A DNA stretch of 64,000 bases from G963701675 sp963701675 (GTDB lineage: Bacteria; Planctomycetota; Planctomycetia; Gemmatales; Gemmataceae), in contig OY969623.1 in the NCBI GenBank assembly GCA_963701675.1, forward strand, positions 3,782,001 to 3,846,000. Direction: 5' to 3'. The notes beneath the pieces were generated by a model. It did not search any database and was not told the origin of the DNA. It saw nothing but the letters and a program-made list of their open reading frames with translations. Positions 24,073 through 33,218 of this stretch are shown here, piece after piece; position 1 is the stretch's first letter; each line of letters opens with the position of its first letter. A program made the translations under genes and the position numbers.

Positions 24073-25909
24073 CTCGCGCGTAGTAGTCGCAAAAATCAAT
24101 TGACTCCGCGACGTCCGCATCGGCTTCGCGCCATTGTTTGCCACACTCATAAACCTGCCAGGCGGCAAGTTCGTATCGACGACGGCGCATGATATCGGCC
24201 GCCCGAAAGAAATAGTCCGCGCGTTTATGGGGTCCCAGGTCACGCCAGGCAGGGAATGCCGCCTTCGCGGCAGAAACCGCCTGTTCGGTTTGAGCCGTAC
24301 TCGCCGAGCCGCACCGACCAACGATCTGCTTGCAATGCGATGGATTAAGCGAATCGAAAGTTCGCTCCGTCGAAATCGGCTGGTGATTGATAATGGGTGG
24401 ATAAGACCGTCCAAGCTGCCCGCGCACGTCATCCAACGCTTTCTGCATCGCTCGCCGTGTTTCCTCCTTGCTAAAGTCGCCGAGCGGCTCATTTCGGAAC
24501 TTGTCTCCGTTCAACTCTGACCCTTGACCCCCGATCCCTGACCCCTGTGCACGTGGATTCATTAGCAACTGCTCCTCGGGTACACGCTCCGTTTGGCTTG
24601 CGCGGAGAAACGAATCATTGGCGGTATTTTCCAAGAGCCGGCGAACCAAGTACGCCATGCCTGGAAGTAATTGGCCGACGGGCGTGTAAATTCGAACGCG
24701 CTGACCCAAGCCCACGAACGCATCCTGCAGCGACCCCGCCATGCCGTAGAGCATCTGCAGTTCATAGCTCCGCGCCGGCACACCCAGCTGTTCCGCTGTC
24801 GCTAAGGCATGGGCAAGGCTGCGAATGTTGTGGCTGCCGAAGGCCGGCCGAAGGATCGTATAGTTTTCCAACAAGAACCGCGTCAGTTTCTCGTAGTTCG
24901 CATCGGTTTCCCACTTTTGCGTGAAGACCGGAACCGGCCAGTCCATTTGATCGGCGACGACGGTCTCATAGTCCCAGTAGGCGCCCTTGATCAGGCGGAC
25001 CCACACCGGCGTGCCCCGGCGCCCGACCCAATGGGCTAACTCGTGCAAGTCTCTTTCCGTATCGCGCAGATATGCCTGCATGGCGATGCCGACATCTGGC
25101 CAATCGTGGAATTCCTGCTCCTCGAGAATCTCCTTGAAGATGCGCAACGTCAGGTCTTTCAGCGCATATTGCTCCATGTCGATATTGACGAATGCACGTT
25201 GGCGTCGTGCCGAAGTCAAAATTGGGCGAAGCCGGTCGCGCACTACCTTGCTCGTGCCGACAGGGTCAATCGGGTCGCACTGGCTATAGAGCGATGAGAG
25301 TTTGATCGAGAAGTTGCAGCGCGCCAGCGGCCCTTGTGGGTCACGGTCAATCTGTTCTATTTCCGGCCACGAGTTTACCTGCGGGCACATGCCGTCGATC
25401 AAATCGAGGTAGTAACGTTGGTACTCCTCCGACTCGGCTTCGGTTACCGTGGCCTCGCCAAGCAAGTCGACCGTGAAGGCGAGTTTTTGACGTCGCAGCA
25501 CGGAAATGGCCTTCAAAGTCTCTTCCGCATCGTTTCCAGCGATGAATCGGCGAGCCAACCGTTCGGCGTTCGTGCGGGCCGAATAAGCCAGAAGACGACT
25601 CGGCCAGCCGTTCTGCGGAAACCAGCGAAGGCCAAAACGCAACCAGCCCGGCAAGTCCTCACCCGCTTCGCGAAAGTACTCCCGCAAATGCCGAGAAACT
25701 TCTTCCGGCTTCTTCAGAAGAGGCAACACGTCGATAAAGCGAAAAAGCTGAACCTTGAGCGCCTCGTTTCCCATCGTCCATTCCATGAGGCGGTCGTCCA
25801 GCCAACTCCGACTAAAGGGGATGCGCGAATTTCCGTCCATGCGTGCGAAGACGTCCTTGCCGTAGGCATGTGTCAGCGAATCGACATCGTGCGTTGACAC
25901 GGAGTTCAT
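24041..25909 (-). CDS. putA: PutA, proline dehydrogenase part of a frameshifted gene
   Basis: This frame holds the FAD-dependent proline dehydrogenase domain: LDLIDGMCPQVNSWPEIEQ, NFSIKLSSLYSQCDPID, FVNIDMEQYALKDLTLRIFKEIL, VRLIKGAYWDYET, FGSHNIRSLAHALA and YELQMLYGMAGSLQDAFV. It then runs into the start of the aldehyde dehydrogenase domain (AAKAAFPAWRDLGPHKRADYFFRAADIM) and leaves frame after FCDYYAR. The last dozen residues are spurious. Start is ATG 25909 or GTG 25939. The linker after LLMNP contains translated heptanucleotide repeats. The enzyme oxidises proline to pyrroline-5-carboxylate; it shows no N-terminal DNA-binding domain. Confidence 0.82.
   Translation of the reverse strand: MNSVSTHDVDSLTHAYGKDVFARMDGNSRIPFSRSWLDDRLMEWTMGNEALKVQLFRFIDVLPLLKKPEEVSRHLREYFREAGEDLPGWLRFGLRWFPQNGWPSRLLAYSARTNAERLARRFIAGNDAEETLKAISVLRRQKLAFTVDLLGEATVTEAESEEYQRYYLDLIDGMCPQVNSWPEIEQIDRDPQGPLARCNFSIKLSSLYSQCDPIDPVGTSKVVRDRLRPILTSARRQRAFVNIDMEQYALKDLTLRIFKEILEEQEFHDWPDVGIAMQAYLRDTERDLHELAHWVGRRGTPVWVRLIKGAYWDYETVVADQMDWPVPVFTQKWETDANYEKLTRFLLENYTILRPAFGSHNIRSLAHALATAEQLGVPARSYELQMLYGMAGSLQDAFVGLGQRVRIYTPVGQLLPGMAYLVRRLLENTANDSFLRASQTERVPEEQLLMNPRAQGSGIGGQGSELNGDKFRNEPLGDFSKEETRRAMQKALDDVRGQLGRSYPPIINHQPISTERTFDSLNPSHCKQIVGRCGSASTAQTEQAVSAAKAAFPAWRDLGPHKRADYFFRAADIMRRRRYELAAWQVYECGKQWREADADVAESIDFCDYYARDGTAGESAAP
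24518..24545. repeat. Four heptanucleotide repeats inside putA
   Basis: Successive heptamers TGACCCT, TGACCCC, CGATCCC and TGACCCC run from 24518 to 24545. On the coding strand they are read in frame as a Gly/Gln/Ser-rich stretch (QGSGIGGQGS) in the linker between the two PutA domains. Confidence 0.7.
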
Positions 25910-25998
25910 TGGAGTAGCCAAGCCTGTGCGATTAGACACTGCGTCGTAGAAAACAATGAGACATTCGTCGGATGAGCACCTTCGAGTTCAGGACGTTC

Positions 25999-26847
25999 AT
26001 GAGCGTTGGGCGGATCGGTAAATTCCAAGTTCTAGGAGAGCTCGGCCGCGGCGCCCACAGTCATATTCTCCATATTCGTCGCAGCGCTGACTCCAAACAG
26101 TATGCTCTAAAAGTCGTCCCGATCTCCAGTCCCGATGACACCAAGTATCTGGAGCAAGCCCGGCACGAATTCCGGGTTGCCCAGATGTTGGATCACCCGA
26201 ATCTCATCCAGGTTTTCGCGCTTGAAACTCAACGCGACTGGCTGCTTCGCACTCGCAAGGTGCACCTGCTCATAGAATACGTCAACGGCACAACACTGGA
26301 CACGTTAAAGAAGCTCCCGATTTCACAGTTGGTTCACGTCTTCGCCAAGGTGGCGGCGGCGGTGACGCATATGCACCGGCGTCGAGTATTTCATGCGGAT
26401 CTGAAGCCGAACAACATTCTCCTCAGCCGTGCCGGGGAGGTGAAGGTCTTCGATTACGGCCTGGCATGGATCAAAGGGGAGGAAAAGAACCGGGTGCAAG
26501 GGACGCCGGAATACATAGCGCCCGAACAAGCATCTCACTCTCTCGTCAACGAGCGCACCGATATTTTCAATTTTGGCGCGACGATGTACCGGCTAACGAC
26601 ATGGCGGTTGCCGCCAAGTGCCATGGCCGCTCAAGGATCGATTCCGCTGGATTCGAAGAATTGGAGCCGGTTACTCAAGCCGGTCCAGGAGTATAACGCC
26701 GAGGCGCCCGCAGAGTTGTGTGACTTGATTCACCGATGCCTTGCGTTTAGTGCACACGCGCACCCCGAGCGCATGAACGATGTTCAGCAATCACTCGACG
26801 ATTTGGCGGCGCGAATCGGCGAAGCACCGGATGAGGCTAGCGCGTAA
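25999..26847 (+). CDS. Small atypical Ser/Thr kinase
   Basis: From ATG 25999 the protein is 282 residues, little more than a kinase domain; an earlier ATG at 25972 is possible. Motifs are LGRGAHSHI loop, ALKVV with Lys38, FHADLKPNN (HAD in place of HRD, Asp134 retained), VFDYGLAW (DYG in place of DFG, Asp152 retained) and APE 174-176. The key catalytic Lys, two Asp and Asn are kept, so it may be active, but loss of the HRD arginine suggests regulation without activation-loop phosphorylation. There is no transmembrane helix. It is divergent from putA, with a short gap that probably holds both promoters. Confidence 0.85.
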   Translation: MSVGRIGKFQVLGELGRGAHSHILHIRRSADSKQYALKVVPISSPDDTKYLEQARHEFRVAQMLDHPNLIQVFALETQRDWLLRTRKVHLLIEYVNGTTLDTLKKLPISQLVHVFAKVAAAVTHMHRRRVFHADLKPNNILLSRAGEVKVFDYGLAWIKGEEKNRVQGTPEYIAPEQASHSLVNERTDIFNFGATMYRLTTWRLPPSAMAAQGSIPLDSKNWSRLLKPVQEYNAEAPAELCDLIHRCLAFSAHAHPERMNDVQQSLDDLAARIGEAPDEASA

Positions 26848-26871
26848 GTCATAACGCCGTGAGCGCGATCC

Positions 26872-29800
26872 TTAGTCGAACGAATCCCAGGCAAGCGAAT
26901 CCCAATCGGCAGTCATCAAAAGGGAATAGACGTGCGGTGTCACGTCAGCTTTCCACTGCGCGTCGGACGGAACGGCGCCCACGCGGGCCGGGACGACCTT
27001 CGGGGTTGGCGCCGACCGGCGTGCGACGCGTTGTCCCGGAGTCGGGGCCGGCAACATTCGCCCATTCACTTGAATGGAGATGGTACCGTCGATCGAGCTG
27101 TTCGACTGGTCCACGGCGGTGACGGTTTGAGTTCCGATGGTATTCAGCGTAACCGAGACCGTCTTTCGGCCAAGGTCGGCGAACGTGAACGTAACGCATG
27201 CGGGGAACTGTGCCAGCGGATCGCTGCTCGACAAGCAGGCCGTCTTGCTACCGTTCGCCGGCTGTTGGGGAACGTATTGTGCATTCCAGTTCCCGTATTG
27301 ATCCTGTGCTTCGATAACGATGTCGAATGGGACTCCCGCAGTCGCCGACGACGGACCGGTGATCACATACTGTGTGACATCGGCCGGTTTGATCGGGAAC
27401 CCGGCGACGTCCGTGAGGGCGGAGTTCACAGAATCCGTCACCGTTACGGTTTGCTGTAGCGCCTTGAAGATGGTAAACGAAAACGTTGCAATTCCGTTGG
27501 TTACCGGCGACCCGTTCGGCGGCAAGATCGCATTCGGATCGCTGCTGGTGAAATTAACGGTTCCGTTGTAAGAGCTGATAAAATTCCCGAAGGCATCGCG
27601 GGCCGACGCGGGCATCGTGAACTGTTGTCCGGCTTTCGGCGAACTTGGCGGTGTGGTGAGCAGGAATTTGGTCATTGGACCGGCAACGATGTTGACGGCG
27701 TCGGCGCCACTGATGCCGACGTGAGCGAGGTCGGTGACCGCAATGGTTCGAGCGCCCGCGGTCTTCAACGTGACCTGGAATGTTTGGCTGCCGTTGGCGA
27801 GCGGTGCGTCGGCTGGGAAAATGGCCTGATAATCGTTGCCCGCGAAAAAGATCGTCCCGTTGTAATCGGTGGCGACGTTGCCGTATGCGTCCAACGCCGT
27901 GACGGTGACCGATAGGACGTCACCCGCTGTTGCGGAAGACGGCGCCGAAACGACCAACTGTACGGCGGCCGCCGGATTGACAGTCACATTGGTGGCGCCA
28001 GTTATCGCTGGATTCAGTGTGTCGGTCGCGGTGAACGATTGGTTCCCGGCCGTCTTCATCACGACGCCGTAGATTCCTGCGCCATTGGTTAGCGTCGCGT
28101 TGGAAGGCAACGCCGCTTGCCCATCGCTGCTTGTGAAATTAATAACGCCCGTGTAGCCGGTTGCCAGGTTCCCGAAGGCGTCGACTGCTTCGACAATGAT
28201 GATGACCACGCTTCCGGCCGGGGCGGTTCCGCCTGTGACGTTGAACTGTACGGCGGCACCGGGGTCCACCATCGTGTTCGACGTCCCATTCAGACTACCA
28301 TTCACTGTGTCGTTTACGGTAATGGAATGCACGTCACCGGTCTTCAGAGTAACGGTGAACGATCTCGTCCCGTTATTTAGCGTGGAGTTCGCCGGCAGCA
28401 CGGCTTGTGCGTCATTACTCGTGAAATGGACCTGACCCGCGTAACTCGGTACGACATTGTTGAAGGTATCGAGTGCGGAAACTGTGATGCTAAACGGCAT
28501 TCCCGCGACTACCTCCGCCGGAAGTGTAACGCCAAACTTCGCTACGGTTGACGGATTCACGGTCACGACGCCCTGGCCCTGGAGTGAACTCCCGGCAGCT
28601 TTGGCGACAATCGAGTGTGCCCCCACCGTTTTCAGCGTCACGTTGATAATGGCAGTTCCGTTCACAAGGACCGCGTTTGCCGGCAGGACTGCTTGAGCAT
28701 CCGTGCTGCTAAGGCGAACAACGATGGTGCCGCTCGTGACGAGATTGCCATAAATGTCCAACGCGGAAAGCGTGGCGGAGAACGGCGTTCCTGCCGTCAT
28801 CGTTCCGGGTACCGCGACTTGCAAGTGCGTGACAGCTGATGCACTGATGAGCGCGGAGTTGCTGGTGCCTATGATGCTCCCGTTGACGGTATCCGCTACC
28901 GTTACTTTTCGGCTGCCCGCGGTTCGAAGCACCACGGTGAAGGTGCCGACACCGTCGACGAGTGTTACGTTGGCGGGGAGAACGGCTTGGGGGTCGTTGC
29001 TGGTGAATGTGACGGTGCCCGTGTAGCCTGTCGCTACGTTGCTACCGGCGTCCAAGGCGGTTACGGTCACGGTGACCGGAACACCCGCAACCGCAGTCCC
29101 TGGTATGGAGACGGCAAAACTGGCTGCCCCAGTCGGGAACGTCGTTCCGACGGACGTGCTTGAGCTGCCGTTGATGGTTGGATTGCCGATATCTGTAACG
29201 GTGATGGAGCGCGTGCCATTCGTGTTAAGCGTAACCGAGAACGTCTTGGAGCCGCCTGGGAGTGTCGAGTTGGACGGCAGCACCGCGACCGGGTCGTTGC
29301 TCGAAAACGTAACCGTGCCCGGGTAACTGGTGGCCGTGTTGCCGAACGCGTCTTGCGCCGTCACGGTGAGCGTGAACGCGGTGCCGGACTTTGCAACGGT
29401 TGGAAGCGTCACGTTGAAACGGGTGGCGGCCGCGGGATTGACCGTAACAGTGGTATTGGACGTGATGGAGTTACTGTCAACGTGCGTCGCCGAGATTCCG
29501 TGATTGCCGCTGGTCTTCAGCGTGATCGAAAATGTTCCGACACCATTAGTCAGGAGTGAATCAGGCGGGAGCACCGCCTGGCCATCGGTGCTGCTGAACT
29601 TCGCCGGGCCCGTGTAATAGTCAACGACGTTACCATAGGGATCACGCGCGGTCACTGTGATCGAAAACGGAACGCCGGCCGTCACCGTCGCCGGCGCCGC
29701 CACGTCCAAGTCAGTCACCTGACTTGGTACGACGTTAACGTTATTGCTCGTGCCCGTAATTGTCGGGTTGGCTGTATCCGTCGCGGTAACGGTTCTGAGG

Positions 29801-31740
29801 CCCGTGGTGCGAAGCGTAACCTCGACGGTGCCGCTGCCGTGGGTTAATGTCGTATTGGCAGGCAGTACCGCCGACACGTCGGAACTGGTCACGTGCACGT
29901 TACCGGTGTAACCAGTCGCCAGATTTCCGAAGGCGTCAACCGCCTGGATAGTAAATGTCAGGCGTTTGCCCGCTCGGCTGACACCGGGGCCAAAGACATC
30001 GAAACTCGCGGCGGCTGCCGGATCCACGGCCACCACGCCGCTAACACCGAACAAGTTGGTGTTAATCACGTCGTTCACGATGAAATTCTGAAACCCGCTG
30101 GTTTTCATCGTCACCGTGAACGAACCCACACCGTTCGTCAACAACGAATCTGCAGGCACGACACCCTGTGGATCGCTGGTGAAGAAGTGCACCGTGCCGT
30201 TGTAGTTTGTCGAGGTGTTGCCGAACTCGTCCAGCGCCATGACGGTGATCTTGACGGGCGCTCCAGCCACCGCATTGGCAGGTATGGCGATTTGGAACCG
30301 GTTTATGGAGGCGCCCGAAACCGCAACGTCGACTATCGACGTCAGCGTGTTGTCCAAGGTGTCCACCACTTGAATCGATTGCGTCCCCGCCGCCGACATG
30401 GTCAAGTTGTTGAAGGTGTGTACACCCTCGTCGTTAGTGGTGAATGTGTACTCACCGGGCAATGACGCGTTCCAATCGGTGCTCGAGAAGTTAACCGTCC
30501 CTGTGTAACCTGGGACGGCGTTGCCGAACATGTCGAGTGCAGTGACGGTCAGATCGAACGGCGCACCCGCAGAGGTGTTCGGCACGGCCGAGACTTGCAG
30601 CCGAACGGCATTGGGTGTGAGCACGTAGGCGCGGCCATCGCCGTTGTATCCGAAACCACCGTTGCCGACGATCTGGCCCTTTTCATTCACTCCCGTCGCC
30701 GACTTGATGACGAATCCCGACTCGTCTGGAATCAAGTCATTGAGGTTATACATCGCGCCGTTGAAGTACACGAAGCCGTGCCGAATGCCGGTATCAACGT
30801 CGGAATCGCCAACGATAATTCCGCTGTTGCTAATTCGGTACGGAGTGCTGCTTCGATTGCCGGCGCCTTCCGATGGCAGAGTGCCGAGGTCGATGATTTG
30901 CCCGTTTTGCCAAATGAACAGATGGTGCGGCCCCGCCACGTCGCCGATCTTCGCCTTGCCAACGATAACGCCGTGGTCGTTGATCGCCACCGCGGTGCTG
31001 CCGGCGCCGCCGACGAGCGTGCCGTTGGGCCCGAGTACCTGGAAATTTCCTGTAGGAGTGGCCGTCACCGCGTGAAATGGCGTAGCCGACGTCGCTGAGG
31101 CGCCGACTGTCGTGCCGGCGTTGTTGATATCGAACGCGAAACTCGACGGAATGGCAATCGCGCCGAGATCGTCAAAATCGTGGGGGTCACCGGGTGTCCA
31201 ACGGAAGCCGTGTGAAACCGTTGAGTTGTAAAAGCCGTTTCCAATAATGACGTCAAAATTATTAATGCCGTTGCCGACGGTGTGCGATCCAGGCGCCGCA
31301 CCGTTGAACGGGCCGATTGGGATCGGATTATTCGGATCAGCCGGCGACCAGAAGTATGCGAAACTGACGCCGCTCGCGTCTTTAGCGTCGCCGGTCACGT
31401 TTCCCGAATCGTTGATGTCGTATGCAATACTGGCGCCGCCGAATAGCGAGGCCCCGATATCGGTATAGACGCCATTGTCCCAAACATAGGCGCTGCTCGG
31501 GCCGCCTACGGTGCTGTTCGCCTTGCCGACGACTTGGCCATTGATATTGATCGAATACGCCTGGCTTTCGTTTCCGCCCGGCGGATCGATAACGGTTAGA
31601 GTGAAGCTGGGCAGCCAGCGGTCTTCGAGCCGCTCGACGCTCAGGCACGTCGGTCGGCGGTGGCGATTGATGGGGGGCGAGCTTTTTTTGGTTCTTGTTC
31701 CGAAGGGTCTCTTCTCTCCGCGGGAACGGAAGGGTGTCAT
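26872..31740 (-). CDS. Giant surface protein: HAF repeats plus twelve Ig-like repeats
   Basis: From ATG 31740 the protein is 1622 residues. The N-terminus has a basic stretch followed by the planctomycete-type motif SVERLEDRWLPSFTL. Next come HAF-type repeats of about 50-60 residues (pattern AYSIN-GQVVGKA, INDHGVIVGKA, DLGTLPSEGAGNRSS) to about residue 380. After this are twelve tandem Ig-like repeats of about 95 residues, each with a core such as AGVPFSITVTARDPYGNVV followed by FSSTDGQAVLPPD. The C-terminus has no LPXTG or PEP-CTERM-like signal that I can see. It is probably secreted or cell-surface, perhaps adhesive; this is inferred from repeats only. It is the largest gene in the window. 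Confidence 0.85.
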   Translation of the reverse strand: MTPFRSRGEKRPFGTRTKKSSPPINRHRRPTCLSVERLEDRWLPSFTLTVIDPPGGNESQAYSININGQVVGKANSTVGGPSSAYVWDNGVYTDIGASLFGGASIAYDINDSGNVTGDAKDASGVSFAYFWSPADPNNPIPIGPFNGAAPGSHTVGNGINNFDVIIGNGFYNSTVSHGFRWTPGDPHDFDDLGAIAIPSSFAFDINNAGTTVGASATSATPFHAVTATPTGNFQVLGPNGTLVGGAGSTAVAINDHGVIVGKAKIGDVAGPHHLFIWQNGQIIDLGTLPSEGAGNRSSTPYRISNSGIIVGDSDVDTGIRHGFVYFNGAMYNLNDLIPDESGFVIKSATGVNEKGQIVGNGGFGYNGDGRAYVLTPNAVRLQVSAVPNTSAGAPFDLTVTALDMFGNAVPGYTGTVNFSSTDWNASLPGEYTFTTNDEGVHTFNNLTMSAAGTQSIQVVDTLDNTLTSIVDVAVSGASINRFQIAIPANAVAGAPVKITVMALDEFGNTSTNYNGTVHFFTSDPQGVVPADSLLTNGVGSFTVTMKTSGFQNFIVNDVINTNLFGVSGVVAVDPAAAASFDVFGPGVSRAGKRLTFTIQAVDAFGNLATGYTGNVHVTSSDVSAVLPANTTLTHGSGTVEVTLRTTGLRTVTATDTANPTITGTSNNVNVVPSQVTDLDVAAPATVTAGVPFSITVTARDPYGNVVDYYTGPAKFSSTDGQAVLPPDSLLTNGVGTFSITLKTSGNHGISATHVDSNSITSNTTVTVNPAAATRFNVTLPTVAKSGTAFTLTVTAQDAFGNTATSYPGTVTFSSNDPVAVLPSNSTLPGGSKTFSVTLNTNGTRSITVTDIGNPTINGSSSTSVGTTFPTGAASFAVSIPGTAVAGVPVTVTVTALDAGSNVATGYTGTVTFTSNDPQAVLPANVTLVDGVGTFTVVLRTAGSRKVTVADTVNGSIIGTSNSALISASAVTHLQVAVPGTMTAGTPFSATLSALDIYGNLVTSGTIVVRLSSTDAQAVLPANAVLVNGTAIINVTLKTVGAHSIVAKAAGSSLQGQGVVTVNPSTVAKFGVTLPAEVVAGMPFSITVSALDTFNNVVPSYAGQVHFTSNDAQAVLPANSTLNNGTRSFTVTLKTGDVHSITVNDTVNGSLNGTSNTMVDPGAAVQFNVTGGTAPAGSVVIIIVEAVDAFGNLATGYTGVINFTSSDGQAALPSNATLTNGAGIYGVVMKTAGNQSFTATDTLNPAITGATNVTVNPAAAVQLVVSAPSSATAGDVLSVTVTALDAYGNVATDYNGTIFFAGNDYQAIFPADAPLANGSQTFQVTLKTAGARTIAVTDLAHVGISGADAVNIVAGPMTKFLLTTPPSSPKAGQQFTMPASARDAFGNFISSYNGTVNFTSSDPNAILPPNGSPVTNGIATFSFTIFKALQQTVTVTDSVNSALTDVAGFPIKPADVTQYVITGPSSATAGVPFDIVIEAQDQYGNWNAQYVPQQPANGSKTACLSSSDPLAQFPACVTFTFADLGRKTVSVTLNTIGTQTVTAVDQSNSSIDGTISIQVNGRMLPAPTPGQRVARRSAPTPKVVPARVGAVPSDAQWKADVTPHVYSLLMTADWDSLAWDSFD

Positions 31741-31837
31741 CAGCCAGGTCTCCACTATGAGTGCTCTTGGACCGCGTCGTCCTCCACCGACTCCGTGGCT
31801 TCCGCGGTCGTTCAACATCGGAAGCCGCGTGCGTAGG

Positions 31838-33133
31838 CTATCGCAAAGGATCGCCTACGTTAATCTGCAGGTCAATCGCCGGCGCGCTGGTTAAGCGACC
31901 GACTTCGGCGCGGAAGGCCGGCAAGACTTCAGCGCGATTCTCTGACTTGGGCGAAAGTTCGTTCGTATCCGGCATCGCCCGCTGTTGCGGTCCTGCCAGT
32001 ATTCGGGTCACCGTCGGCGTGGCTCGTTCGGGGATTTTCGGTGCGGACGTTGCCAGCGTCGACAGTGCGCGTTGGCTGGAGCCGAACGATCGTTCATCGG
32101 GCGTAATCAAGAAGGCATGCTCTTCTAAGTTTGGGCTGGTGCCGACGCCGACGATTTGACCCTTGTTGTTAATGCCACGCGCTTCTTTGAACACCCAGTC
32201 GCTGCCGGAGAATAGAGTGTTCAGATCGTACATATAGCCGCCCTTCCAGAGAAAGGCGTGATCCAGTCCTCCGGCCGTGAACGACCGCCCGACGACTTGA
32301 GTCAGGTCGTTGACGGCGAACGCCTCGCCTTCGAGTCCCCCAAGCGTACCGAGGTCTTTCATCTGGTTGCGGACGTGCAGAATCGGACGAAGTTCGCCGC
32401 TGGCAATCTTCGAACTACCGGCGATATGACCCTTGCTGTTGATGGCGTATCCCTTGCTCTCGGTGCCGCCGAGAGTGCCAAGGTCTTTCATCGTGCCGTT
32501 CTCGTAAAGAAAAGCGTGCTGCGGCGAGTTGCCGGACGGCGCTGCGAAGCCAACTATTTGGCCGGCGTTATTGATACCCTGCGCACTGCTGAAGGTTCCT
32601 CCCTGCAACGTGCCCAGGTCTGTCAGCGTTCCGTTCTGATAAACGAACGCATGGGTAATGAAGGGAATGGTTTGGAATTGGGCCTGGCCGACCGCAACGC
32701 CGTTGTCGTTGACTCCAAATGCGTTACCCTTTGGTCCACCAAATGTTCCAAGTCCCTGCGGCGGCGTATAGGTCGGCGGCGACCAGAGCGTCGGCTCCTG
32801 TTGCGTCGGATCCGGCTTCTGCGCAAATCCGGCGATCACACCGCTCTCGTTGATGCCAAAGGCACTGGCCTGATTACCGCCGAGGGTGCCCAGGTCTTTC
32901 AGCTGCGGATTGGCAAGCGGGTTCCAGTAGAAAGCATGTTGGTTACTGTTCGGCATGTCGGCCTTACCAACGACGTGACCCAGTTCGTTGATTCCAAATG
33001 CGGTGCTCTTTGAGCCACCGAACGATCCTAAGTCCGTCACGGTAAAACTAAGCAGCTGACGGTCTTCGAGCGCTTCGAGTCGAAGTGTTGAACGGTTTCG
33101 AATGCTCTTTCCGGGGTGCTTCATCACTGACAT
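31838..33133 (-). CDS. HAF-repeat extracellular protein
   Basis: From ATG 33133 the product is 431 residues. A basic N-terminus with LRLEALEDRQLLSFTV precedes at least six HAF-type repeats of about 55 residues with the pattern DLGTLGG-x-SAFGIN-x-G-x-IAGFA-x-HAFLW. It ends with MYDLNTLFSGSDWVF and GINNKGQIVGVG, then a low-complexity tail of about 80 residues. HAF (TIGR02913) repeats are predicted to form an extracellular beta-propeller-like structure of unknown function. It lies between two related genes on the same strand, suggesting tandem duplication. Confidence 0.85.
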   Translation of the reverse strand: MSVMKHPGKSIRNRSTLRLEALEDRQLLSFTVTDLGSFGGSKSTAFGINELGHVVGKADMPNSNQHAFYWNPLANPQLKDLGTLGGNQASAFGINESGVIAGFAQKPDPTQQEPTLWSPPTYTPPQGLGTFGGPKGNAFGVNDNGVAVGQAQFQTIPFITHAFVYQNGTLTDLGTLQGGTFSSAQGINNAGQIVGFAAPSGNSPQHAFLYENGTMKDLGTLGGTESKGYAINSKGHIAGSSKIASGELRPILHVRNQMKDLGTLGGLEGEAFAVNDLTQVVGRSFTAGGLDHAFLWKGGYMYDLNTLFSGSDWVFKEARGINNKGQIVGVGTSPNLEEHAFLITPDERSFGSSQRALSTLATSAPKIPERATPTVTRILAGPQQRAMPDTNELSPKSENRAEVLPAFRAEVGRLTSAPAIDLQINVGDPLR

Positions 33134-33218
33134 TTTCGAGCCTCTCCTCTCTTCAAGAAAAGTTGGAATGCCCAACTTCGATAGCGAGCCTAAGGGCGGA
33201 GCATAATGTTCACGAAGT

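Noticed and set aside
32258..33013. A 251-residue plus-strand open frame antisense to a HAF-repeat gene
   Set aside because: It mirrors the repeats of the minus-strand gene; long antisense frames are expected in repetitive coding DNA. The same applies to the plus frame at 33834-34550 and those at 29893-30465 and 30595-31098.
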